Source: Rubritepida sp. (GTDB lineage Bacteria > Pseudomonadota > Alphaproteobacteria > Acetobacterales > Acetobacteraceae). From it: a stretch of DNA of 6,759 bases. A model generated the notes under the pieces. The model searched no databases, was not told the DNA's origin, and saw only the letters and a list, made by a program, of their open reading frames with translations. Position numbers and translations under genes: made by a program. The stretch lies in assembly GCA_022843345.1 (NCBI GenBank), contig JALHNW010000095.1, positions 1-6,759 on the forward strand, read 5' to 3'. Below are positions 1 through 5,975 of the stretch, piece after piece (within the stretch, counting starts at the first letter, position 1; each line of letters starts with the position of its first letter).

Positions 1-63
1 CGCCAGGAAGGCGGCCAGGCTGCTTTCCTGGTTCCGGGCGGCGCGGGCGGTGCGGTCGGTCAT
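1..63 (-). CDS. 5' end of a leftward gene, unknown product (partial)
   Basis: The minus strand reads an ATG at 63-61 followed by 20 sense codons that run off the left edge. The peptide begins MTDRTARAARNQESS and continues with a short Leu/Ala/Phe-rich stretch. A Shine-Dalgarno-like GGAGA lies about five bases upstream of the ATG on the minus strand (about positions 69-73), which is the main support for a real start. The gene is divergent from the packaging operon, so it may lie outside the head module, for example in an early or flanking region. Only 21 residues are visible and I do not recognise the family. The start of a small charged hypothetical protein is the most that can be said. Confidence 0.55.
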   Translation of the reverse strand, partial: MTDRTARAARNQESSLAAFLA

Positions 64-81
64 GGCGGTCTCCGTCGTGGT

Positions 82-97
82 GCAGGGCATCCCCTGC
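82..97. repeat. GC-rich inverted repeat in the divergent intergenic region
   Basis: GCAGGG (82-87) and CCCTGC (92-97) are perfect 6-bp arms around a CATC loop. The repeat lies in the presumed leader of the leftward gene, about 20 bases before its ATG. It could be an operator or an mRNA hairpin. It has no T-tract on either side, so it does not look like an intrinsic terminator. A 6-bp repeat in DNA this GC-rich may also be chance. Confidence 0.3.
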
Positions 98-158
98 GTG
101 TGACGGACCATTCGCGCTGCGGCGCGCACGAGCCAAGCGCATCTCGCGCGCATGGAAT

Positions 159-167
159 TGCTATGAT
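159..167 (+). promoter_or_regulatory. Possible extended -10 promoter element for the packaging operon
   Basis: TGCTATGAT reads as TGn followed by a hexamer that matches TATAAT at five of six positions. It is one of the few AT-rich spots in the 64-187 intergenic region. No convincing TTGACA-like -35 lies 16-19 bases upstream. Transcription starting about 7 bases downstream would begin inside the Shine-Dalgarno region of the terminase small subunit gene, leaving a leader of only about 14 bases. The call is therefore weak, and the operon may be driven from elsewhere. Confidence 0.25.
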
Positions 168-194
168 CGGAGGGGTTCGATCACATCATGATCG
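164..194. repeat. Three alternating TGATCG/CGATCA hexamers over the first start codon
   Basis: TGATCG occurs at 164-169, its inverse CGATCA at 178-183, and TGATCG again at 189-194. The first and second copies can pair around an 8-base loop that contains most of the Shine-Dalgarno sequence. The second and third can pair around a 5-base loop that includes the A of the start ATG at 188. The two hairpins share the middle arm and so exclude each other. The cluster also overlaps the -10-like hexamer. It may be a protein operator, a translational control element, or coincidence. Confidence 0.45.
169..175 (+). promoter_or_regulatory. Ribosome-binding site of the terminase small subunit gene
   Basis: GGAGGGG lies 12 bases before the ATG at 188, which is slightly long spacing. 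An in-frame TGA at 164-166 closes the frame upstream, so the ATG at 152 cannot be the start and 188 is the first usable ATG. Confidence 0.6.
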
Positions 195-778
195 CAGCCG
201 CTTCCGATGCGCTGGTGCCCTCGCAGCGCGAGGTGGCGCGCCGGCTGGGCATCTCGCACACCGCACTGCAGAAGGCCGCGCAGGCTGGCCGCATCGCGCA
301 GGAACCGGGCGGCGGCTGGGACGTCGAGAAGGTCCGCGCGCGCCTGGCCGCGAGCAGCGATCCGGCGCGCAAGACGGCGGCCATGGTGGCGCCAGTACCG
401 GCACAGGCTTTGCCTCCACCGGCCCCGCCGCGATCGGCCTTCGTCGCCCCGCCCATGCCGGAGCCGCTGCCGACACCCTCTGCCGGCGGCAGCAGCTTTC
501 ACAACGCACGCACCGCCAACGAGATGCTCAAGGCGCAGGAGCGCAAGCTCCGGCTCGATGAGCGCCGCGGCCAACTGGTCGAGAAGGCGCGTGCCCTGAT
601 GCTGGTGCATCGCCTCGCCAAGGAAGAGCGCGATGCCATTCTCGCCTGGCCAGCCCGTATCGCCGCGGAACTCGCGGCCGAACTCGGCGTCGACGCCCAT
701 CGGCTGCAGACGCTGATGGACGCCCGTCTTCGGCAGCACCTGGCCGAGCGCAACGACGTGCGGGTGGCGGTCGCATGA
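188..778 (+). CDS. Phage terminase small subunit (Nu1-like DNA-recognition protein)
   Basis: This is the likely DNA-recognition subunit of the packaging motor. It would bind the packaging site (cosB in lambda) and recruit the large subunit encoded immediately downstream. The 196-residue product is close to lambda Nu1 (181). Residues 12-36 form a helix-turn-helix with the core REVARRLGISHTALQKA, and residues 44-54 (WDVEKVRARLA) look like the trailing part of an excisionase/Nu1-type DNA-binding fold. Residues 67-102 are a Pro/Ala-rich linker. Residues 104-188 are charged and helical (FHNARTANEMLKAQERK onward), as expected of an oligomerisation and large-subunit-binding region. The start is fixed by an in-frame stop at 164-166. 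The stop codon overlaps the next start in an ATGA at 775-778. The family call rests on domain layout and gene order; sequence identity to Nu1 itself is probably low. Confidence 0.85.
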   Translation: MIAAASDALVPSQREVARRLGISHTALQKAAQAGRIAQEPGGGWDVEKVRARLAASSDPARKTAAMVAPVPAQALPPPAPPRSAFVAPPMPEPLPTPSAGGSSFHNARTANEMLKAQERKLRLDERRGQLVEKARALMLVHRLAKEERDAILAWPARIAAELAAELGVDAHRLQTLMDARLRQHLAERNDVRVAVA

Positions 779-2748
779 TGACGGGCGAACAGATAATCGG
801 CGAGCTTGGCAACTTCGACGGCGCGGCCGAGATCCTGCAGGCGTGGCGCGACGGCATGGCGCCCGAGCCCGCCCTGCTCGTCTCCGACTGGGCCGACAAG
901 CACCGCATGCTCGGCTCCCGCGGCAGCGCCGAGCCCGGCCCGTGGCGCACCAACCGCACGCCCTATCTGCGCGACGTAATGGATGCTCTCTCGCCAGCAC
1001 ACCCCGCACGGCGCGTCGTCTTCATGAAGGGCGCGCAGGTCGGCGGTACGGAGTGCGGGAACAATTGGATTGGCTATGTCATCCACCACGCGCCGGGCCC
1101 GATGCTCGCGGTGCAGCCGACGACGGAACTCGCCAAGCGCTTCTCGGATCAGCGCATTGACCCGCTGGTGGAGGAGACGCCAGCCATCCGGCAGCGCGTC
1201 GCTCCGGCCCGATCGCGCGACAGCGGCAATCGTCAGCTCAGCAAGGAGTTCCCAGGCGGCCAGCTGGTGATGACGGGCGCCAACAGCGCGGTCGGCCTGC
1301 GCTCCATGTCGGCGCGCTTCCTGTTTCTGGACGAAGTCGACGCCTATCCCGGCGACGTTGAGGGCGAGGGCGATCCCGTCGCCCTTGCCGAGGCCCGGGC
1401 GCGCACCTTCGGCTGGCGCCGCAAGACGCTGCTGGTCTCGACGCCCACCATCTCGGGCCTGTCGCGCATCGAGCGGGAATACCTGGCCAGCGACCAGCGG
1501 CGCTTCTTTCTCCCCTGTCCGCACTGCGCGGCGATGCAGTGGCTGCGCTTCGAGCGGCTGGTCTGGGACAAGGGCGAGCCGGACAGCGCCCGCTACCTCT
1601 GCGAGGCCTGCGACGGCGCGATCGGCGAGCAGCATAAGACCGCGATGCTGGCGGGCGGCGAATGGCGCCCCACCGCCATCCCGCAGGATCCGCACGCGAT
1701 CGGCTTCCATATCTCGGCGCTGTACTCGCCGGTCGGCTGGTTCTCCTGGTCGCAAGCGGTGCGGGATTGGGAGGCGGCGCAGGGCGACGACCGCGCCATC
1801 AAGACATTTCGGAACACGGTCCTGGGCGAGACCTGGCAGGAGAGCGGCGAGGCGCCGGATTGGCAGCGGCTCTACGATCGGCGGGAGGAATGGGCGCCAG
1901 GCACCGTCGCGGCCGATGGGTTGCTGCTGACCGCCGGCGTCGACGTGCAGCGCGACCGCCTCGAGGCGAGCATCTGGGCCTGGGCGCAGGATCGGCAGTC
2001 CTGGCTGATCGAGCACCGCATCCTGGTCGGCAATCCCTTCGAGGCGGCGGTGTGGGATGAACTGCGCGGCTTGTTGGGCGAGACCTGGCGGCACGCCACC
2101 GGTCACCGGCTCGGCCTCGCCATGACGGCGATCGACAGCGGCGACGGCATGACCACCGCCGAGGTCTATGCCTTCGTGCGCCGCGCTGGTGCCGGCCGCG
2201 CCATCGCCGTGAAGGGCCAGGACGGGCTGCGGGCGGCGATCGGGCAGCCCTCGGCGACGGAGGTGCGGCGGAACGGCCGCAAGCTGGGCGGGCTGAAGGT
2301 CTGGCCGGTGGGGTCGTCCTTTCTGAAGGGCGAGACCTATGGCTGGCTGAAGCTGGAGCGGCCAACGGCAGAAAGCGGCGATCCGTTTCCGCCAGGCTTT
2401 GTCCACCTGCCGCTGCATGCCGCCGGTGAGGAATTCTGCCGCCAGCTGACCGCCGAGCAATTCGTCGCTCGTGCCGGCCGCAACGGCTTTCGCCGGCTGG
2501 AATGGGTCAAGACCAGGGAACGGAACGAGGCGCTGGACTGCCGGGTCTACGCCCGCGCCGCCGCGGCGGCCCTCGGCATGGACGGCTGGGGTGACGGACG
2601 TTGGGCGCGGATGGCGGATGCGCTGTCGCTGCCGGCAGGCGAGATTCCCACCGGCGGGAATGTCGCTCCTCCATCGCCGCCGCAGGTCGCGACTGACACC
2701 CAACGCCCACGCGGCTGGCTCGCGCCTCGCACCGGCTGGCTTCGCTGA
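775..2748 (+). CDS. Phage terminase large subunit, lambda GpA family (packaging ATPase and nuclease)
   Basis: This is the motor ATPase that translocates DNA into the prohead and the nuclease that cuts it. Its 657 residues compare with 641 in lambda gpA. The Walker A-like loop is KGAQVGGTE (85-93), in the GpA style with Lys at the front (K85) rather than a classical GK[ST] ending. Walker B is FLFLDE (182-187) with E187 as the likely catalytic glutamate. The coupling motif is STPT (222-225). Four cysteines, CPHC (248-251) and CEAC (276-279), form a probable zinc ribbon. Candidate metal-binding acidic residues of the C-terminal nuclease are D390 (GVDVQ), D454 (AIDSGD) and E585/D588 (NEALD). The start is an ATGATG doublet. 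No good Shine-Dalgarno precedes it, so translation probably depends on coupling to the small subunit through the 4-base overlap. All key motifs are present and the gene looks intact. Confidence 0.97.
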   Translation: MMTGEQIIGELGNFDGAAEILQAWRDGMAPEPALLVSDWADKHRMLGSRGSAEPGPWRTNRTPYLRDVMDALSPAHPARRVVFMKGAQVGGTECGNNWIGYVIHHAPGPMLAVQPTTELAKRFSDQRIDPLVEETPAIRQRVAPARSRDSGNRQLSKEFPGGQLVMTGANSAVGLRSMSARFLFLDEVDAYPGDVEGEGDPVALAEARARTFGWRRKTLLVSTPTISGLSRIEREYLASDQRRFFLPCPHCAAMQWLRFERLVWDKGEPDSARYLCEACDGAIGEQHKTAMLAGGEWRPTAIPQDPHAIGFHISALYSPVGWFSWSQAVRDWEAAQGDDRAIKTFRNTVLGETWQESGEAPDWQRLYDRREEWAPGTVAADGLLLTAGVDVQRDRLEASIWAWAQDRQSWLIEHRILVGNPFEAAVWDELRGLLGETWRHATGHRLGLAMTAIDSGDGMTTAEVYAFVRRAGAGRAIAVKGQDGLRAAIGQPSATEVRRNGRKLGGLKVWPVGSSFLKGETYGWLKLERPTAESGDPFPPGFVHLPLHAAGEEFCRQLTAEQFVARAGRNGFRRLEWVKTRERNEALDCRVYARAAAAALGMDGWGDGRWARMADALSLPAGEIPTGGNVAPPSPPQVATDTQRPRGWLAPRTGWLR

Positions 2749-2754
2749 AGGAGG
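2748..2754 (+). promoter_or_regulatory. Strong ribosome-binding site of the gpW-like gene
   Basis: AAGGAGG begins at the last base of the terminase stop codon and ends five bases before the ATG at 2760. This spacing favours ATG 2760 over the adjacent in-frame GTG at 2757, which would leave only two bases. Confidence 0.75.
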
Positions 2755-2759
2755 ACGTG

Positions 2760-2996
2760 ATGAACCCGACCGTCCTCGCCTGGGCGCTGGCGCAGCCTGT
2801 AAGCACCCGCGCAGCCGTGCTCGCCGCGGCCTTCACCGGCGGCACCACGCGCGTGACCTTCGACGGCCGCACCGTGGAATACCGCTCGCTGGATGAGCTC
2901 GGCCGCGCCCTATCGGTGCTCCATGCCGCGGAGAACGCCGCCGCGCGCCGCCCCAGCGTGACCTTCGCCAGCTTCTCTCGCGAGGGAACCAGGTGA
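2760..2996 (+). CDS. gpW-like head-completion (head-tail joining) protein
   Basis: A small protein of 78 residues (79 if the GTG at 2757 is used), against 68 in lambda gpW. In lambda, gpW binds under the portal after packaging, keeps the DNA in and prepares the head for tail attachment. The fold pattern fits: an N-terminal helix (about 4-25), a beta-hairpin RVTFDGRTVEY (31-41) that parallels the DGRRVEF region of gpW, a second helix SLDELGRALSVLHAAE (43-58), and a basic, flexible tail. Its position between large terminase and portal is the lambda W position. It is preceded by the best Shine-Dalgarno in the window, as expected for a short protein needed in many copies. Its stop overlaps the portal start in TGATG (2994-2998). 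The assignment rests on size, hairpin pattern and synteny. Confidence 0.85.
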   Translation: MNPTVLAWALAQPVSTRAAVLAAAFTGGTTRVTFDGRTVEYRSLDELGRALSVLHAAENAAARRPSVTFASFSREGTR

Positions 2997-4474
2997 TGGG
3001 GCGCATCCGCGATGCCTGGCACGCCCTGCGTGGCTATGCCGCCGCGCAGGACACTCGCGCCTCGAGCTGGGCGGCCTCGGGCAGCAGCGCCACGGCCGAG
3101 GTCGGTGCCGCCGCGCCCACCATGGCGCGCCGCGCCCGTGACGCCGTGCGCAACGACCCTTATGCCGCCCGCATTGTCGATCTCTGGACCGGCAACGCAG
3201 TCGGCGCAGGCATCACGACCCGCTGGCCGGACAAGCCCCACGCCGAGGCCTGGCGCCGCTGGTCCGACAGCACGGCCTGCGACGCCGAGGGACGGCTCGA
3301 CCTCTATGGCATGCAGGCGCTGGTCATGCGTGCCGTGGTTGAAAGCGGTGAATGCTTCGTCCGCTTGCTGCCCGCCGACATCACGCCAGCCAATCCGATC
3401 GGCCTGCGGCTCCAGGTGCTGGAAAGCGACCACCTCGACACGGCGCGGCAGGGCGTCATCGAGGGCGTCCCGACCCTGCAGGGCATCGGGCTCGGTGAGG
3501 CCGGTGAGCCGGTCGGCTATTGGCTGCACCGCGTGCATCCCGGCGCCTCTTGGGTCCGGCCGGGCGGTGCCACCTGGCTCAGCAGCCAGCGCGTCCCCGC
3601 CCGCGACGTGCTGCACATTTACCGCAAGCGCCGCCCCGGCCAGCTGCGGGACGTGTCCTGGCTGGCGCCGGTGCTGACCCGCCTGCGCGATCTCGGTGAC
3701 TATGAGGCCGCGCTGCTCATGAAGGCCAAGATCGAGGCCTGCCTCGCCGCGGTGGTGTCCGAGGATGGCGACGACGCCATGACCGGGCCGGCGTCCGGCC
3801 TGCTGCGGGATGCCCAGGGCCGCACGGTCGAGAGCTTCGAGCCGGGGATGATCCTGTATCGCCGCGGCATGGGCTCGGTGGAGGTGGTGAACCCTTCCGG
3901 CGGCGGCAGCCACGCCGCTTTCGCCCGTCGCGCACTGGAAGCCTCCGCCGTCGGCACGGGCCTGACCTACGACCAGGTGGCCGGCGACCTCACCCAGGCG
4001 AACTACTCCAGCCTGCGTGCCGGCAAGATCGAGTTCCGCCGCCTCTGCGAGCAGGTGCAGTACGGGATGCTCATCCCGATGCTGGTCCGTCCCATCGCGG
4101 ACCGCTTCCACGCGCAGGGCGCGCTGCTCGGGCTTTGGGGCGCCGACGTGCCCGAGGGGCTGTCCCATGTCCCACCCGCGCACGAGATGATCGACCCGCT
4201 CAAGGACACCACCGCGCTCATCGCCCAGGTGCGCGCCGGGTTCGTGCCGCAGCCCGAGGCCGTCGGCGCCTTCGGCTACGACTTCCGCCAGGTCGTCGAG
4301 ATGATCCGCGAGGCCAATGCCCTGCTGGATGAGGCGGGCCTGTCGCTCGACAGCGATCCGCGCCGCGTCGCCAAGTCCGGCGCCGCGCAGGACGCAGCCC
4401 AGCTGGCCGCCATTGAGATCGCCGCCACCGGTGCCGCATCGCCGCGCGCCGAACCCACAGGAGCTTCCCCATGA
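2996..4474 (+). CDS. Phage portal protein, lambda gpB family
   Basis: This protein forms the dodecameric ring at one vertex of the prohead through which DNA enters, and on which terminase and head-completion proteins dock. The product is 492 residues from ATG 2996, or 493 from the in-frame GTG at 2993; lambda gpB is 533. Family signatures appear in the expected order: RARDAVRNDPYAARIVDLW (46-64), WTGNAVGAGI just after, PGQLRDVSWLAP (214-225), YDQVAGDLTQANYSSLR (325-341), and the C-terminal PPAHEMIDPLKD (393-404). A modest GAGG (2982-2985) precedes the start. ATG 2996 is preferred because it shares TGATG with the upstream stop, a common coupling arrangement. The last ~45 residues are Ala-rich and probably disordered. 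The stop overlaps the next start in ATGA (4471-4474). The gene appears complete. Confidence 0.97.
   Translation: MGRIRDAWHALRGYAAAQDTRASSWAASGSSATAEVGAAAPTMARRARDAVRNDPYAARIVDLWTGNAVGAGITTRWPDKPHAEAWRRWSDSTACDAEGRLDLYGMQALVMRAVVESGECFVRLLPADITPANPIGLRLQVLESDHLDTARQGVIEGVPTLQGIGLGEAGEPVGYWLHRVHPGASWVRPGGATWLSSQRVPARDVLHIYRKRRPGQLRDVSWLAPVLTRLRDLGDYEAALLMKAKIEACLAAVVSEDGDDAMTGPASGLLRDAQGRTVESFEPGMILYRRGMGSVEVVNPSGGGSHAAFARRALEASAVGTGLTYDQVAGDLTQANYSSLRAGKIEFRRLCEQVQYGMLIPMLVRPIADRFHAQGALLGLWGADVPEGLSHVPPAHEMIDPLKDTTALIAQVRAGFVPQPEAVGAFGYDFRQVVEMIREANALLDEAGLSLDSDPRRVAKSGAAQDAAQLAAIEIAATGAASPRAEPTGASP
4459..4463 (+). promoter_or_regulatory. Ribosome-binding site inside the portal gene for the modular protein
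   Basis: AGGAG sits within the last codons of the portal gene, seven bases before the ATG at 4471. It supports that start and suggests the following gene is translated efficiently in its own right, not only by coupling. Confidence 0.65.
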
Positions 4475-5958
4475 TCCCAGGCGGCTACGACTGGGCCGAC
4501 GACATGCTCAAGGTCAAAAGCATGCGCCGGCGTTTCCGCGACAATTTTGGCGGCGACGTCCTCAACGCCACCCGCTGGGAGGTGCTCTCCACCGGCAGCG
4601 GCATGACCCTCACCGTGGCGAACGGCACCGCGCAGATCTCCACCGGCACCACGCTGGATGACGAGCTCGTCCTGCTCAGCCGCCAGAGCTTCATGCTGCC
4701 GCTGCGCGCGATGGTCGCGCTGAACCTCAGCCAGCGCATCGCCGGCCAGACCGCCTGGCTCGAGCTGGTCAGCGTCACGCCGGAGACGGGCCAGCCCGAC
4801 GAGCGCAACATCGTCGCCTGGCGCCTGGACGGCATCAGCGCCACGCTGGCCAATTACGAGGTCGGCAGCGACGGCGCGCCGCGGCTCGGCACCGCCTCGG
4901 GCGTTACCATCCCCACCACGGCCCCGGCCGGCTGGTCGGTGCTGGAGCTCGAGCCGAACAGCGACGAGTGCTACTTCCACGGCCGCGCGCTGGACGGCAC
5001 CGGCCTGCGCGCGAATTCCTACGCCCGCCAGCAGCAGTTGCCCGACCCCGCCGCGCTGTATCGCTTCCGCATTCGCGTGCGGAACCGGCAGGTGTTCCAC
5101 GGTATCTCGGCAGTGGCCAACAACGGCAGCAGCGCGGTGCGCATCACGCGTGCCGCCCATGGCTATGCGACCTCTGACTCCGTGACGGTGGCCAATGTCG
5201 CCGGCGTGCCCGGCGCCAATGGCACCTTCGCCATCACCGTGATCGATGCGAACAACTTCGACCTGATCGGGTCGAGCTTCACCGGTGCCTATGTGAACAC
5301 CGGCTGGGCGACGATCAGCCGTAACCTGGCGCCGGCCACCAGCACCGACCTGCGGCTGCAATTCGTCTCGATCTCCGACTACGCCGAGCTCACCACCGCC
5401 ATCACCGCAGGCCGCGCCAATGCCGTCGCCGGCCAGGGGATCGGGGTGAACGTGCTCAGCGCCGCCGCCCCCGCACTCAGCGTGGTCGGTGGCCAGGCGC
5501 GCAATACGGCCGGCGCGGTGCCGGTGCTGGCGGCGACGGGCTATGCGGCCAACCCGGTGGCGGTGACCACGGCGCGCGGTGTCGATCTGCTGGCGACGCT
5601 GATCGGTGCGATCGTCACCAAGCCCTATGCCATCCCCGAGGCGGACTGGACCTATGCGGGGCCGCTCGCAGGCATCGCCACCGGCAGCGACACCGCGGTG
5701 CAGGCCGCGGGCGGCGCCGGCATCCGCCGCTACGTCACGGGGATGCAGGTGCAGAACGCGAGCGCCACGGCGACGGAATTCCAAATTCGCGACGGCACCA
5801 CGCCGGTCTGGCGCGCGCTGCTGCCAGCGAATCTCGGCCCCACCAACATCGACTTCCCGACCCCGCTGCGCACCACGGCCAACGCCGCGCTGAACATTCA
5901 GGCGGTGACGGCGGGAGCGGTGGTGGTCGCCAACCTCCAGGGCTTCACGGCGCCCTAA
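4471..5958 (+). CDS. Large modular beta-rich phage structural protein of unknown role
   Basis: The product is 495 residues, rich in Ala/Thr/Val/Gly/Asn, with alternating hydrophobic patterns typical of beta-sandwich virion proteins. It has no signal peptide or membrane segment. Three modules can be seen. Residues about 20-210 read like a lectin/concanavalin-type sandwich (FRDNFGGDVLNATRWEV, later LYRFRIRVRNRQ). Residues about 214-283 match a short module often seen in phage tail and fibre proteins, with the pattern ITRAAHGYATSDSVTVANV, then GANGTFAITVIDANNFDL, resembling the E1-FCCH-like fold. Residues about 390-495 form a C-terminal module (ADWTYAGP, RRYVTGMQVQNASATATEFQ, TPVWRALL, FPTPLRTTANAALN). 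It overlaps the portal stop in ATGA and ends 17 bases before the protease gene. A head decoration or fibre protein, or an adhesin-like surface protein, is plausible by inference. Lambda has no gene at this point. Confidence 0.9.
   Translation: MIPGGYDWADDMLKVKSMRRRFRDNFGGDVLNATRWEVLSTGSGMTLTVANGTAQISTGTTLDDELVLLSRQSFMLPLRAMVALNLSQRIAGQTAWLELVSVTPETGQPDERNIVAWRLDGISATLANYEVGSDGAPRLGTASGVTIPTTAPAGWSVLELEPNSDECYFHGRALDGTGLRANSYARQQQLPDPAALYRFRIRVRNRQVFHGISAVANNGSSAVRITRAAHGYATSDSVTVANVAGVPGANGTFAITVIDANNFDLIGSSFTGAYVNTGWATISRNLAPATSTDLRLQFVSISDYAELTTAITAGRANAVAGQGIGVNVLSAAAPALSVVGGQARNTAGAVPVLAATGYAANPVAVTTARGVDLLATLIGAIVTKPYAIPEADWTYAGPLAGIATGSDTAVQAAGGAGIRRYVTGMQVQNASATATEFQIRDGTTPVWRALLPANLGPTNIDFPTPLRTTANAALNIQAVTAGAVVVANLQGFTAP
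5110..5319 (+). other. Predicted beta-module inserted within the structural protein (residues ~214-283)
   Basis: This segment encodes a self-contained repeat-like module: I-x-x-A-x-HG, then D-x-V-x-V-x-x-V-x-G, then ANG-x-F-x-I-x-V-x-D-x-N-x-F-x-L, then GAY and a closing WATIS. Similar short modules recur in phage structural proteins. The lectin-like strand pattern seems to stop at about residue 208 and resume at about 288 (TDLRLQFVSISDYAEL), so the module may be inserted into the first domain instead of simply following it. Confidence 0.5.
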
Positions 5959-5962
5959 GCCC

Positions 5963-5966
5963 AGGA
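5963..5966 (+). promoter_or_regulatory. Ribosome-binding site of the prohead protease gene
   Basis: AGGA lies nine bases before the ATG at 5976, in the 17-base gap after the preceding stop codon. It is the only recognisable Shine-Dalgarno in that gap. Confidence 0.5.
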
Positions 5967-5975
5967 TTTTCGTAC

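Noticed and set aside
131..136. A TTGGCT on the minus strand as a -35 for the leftward gene
   Set aside because: The hexamer 17 bases downstream is GAATGG, a poor -10. The match is no better than expected by chance in this composition.
100..561. A 153-codon plus-strand frame overlapping the small terminase
   Set aside because: It is out of frame with the helix-turn-helix protein that starts at 188, its composition is a frameshifted Ala/Arg/Gly mix, and no domain is visible.
161..1009. A 282-codon minus-strand open frame over the start of the operon
   Set aside because: It runs antisense to the small terminase and the start of the large terminase, has Arg/Ala-rich low-information composition, and no convincing start context.
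499..2703. A 734-codon open frame on the minus strand opposite the large terminase
   Set aside because: It is a high-GC shadow: stop codons are rare in this antisense frame. The plus strand encodes a terminase with all motifs intact, and the antisense protein is Arg/Ala/Gly/Pro-rich with no recognisable domain.
2507..4183. A 558-codon minus-strand open frame across the end of the terminase, the gpW-like gene and the portal
   Set aside because: It spans three genuine plus-strand genes, has biased His/Arg/Gly/Ala composition and no family motif. It is best explained by GC skew at third codon positions.
4276..5784. A 502-codon minus-strand open frame opposite the modular structural protein
   Set aside because: Same GC-driven shadow effect. 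The plus-strand frame shows coherent beta-rich modules, an SD sequence and operon coupling; the antisense frame shows none.
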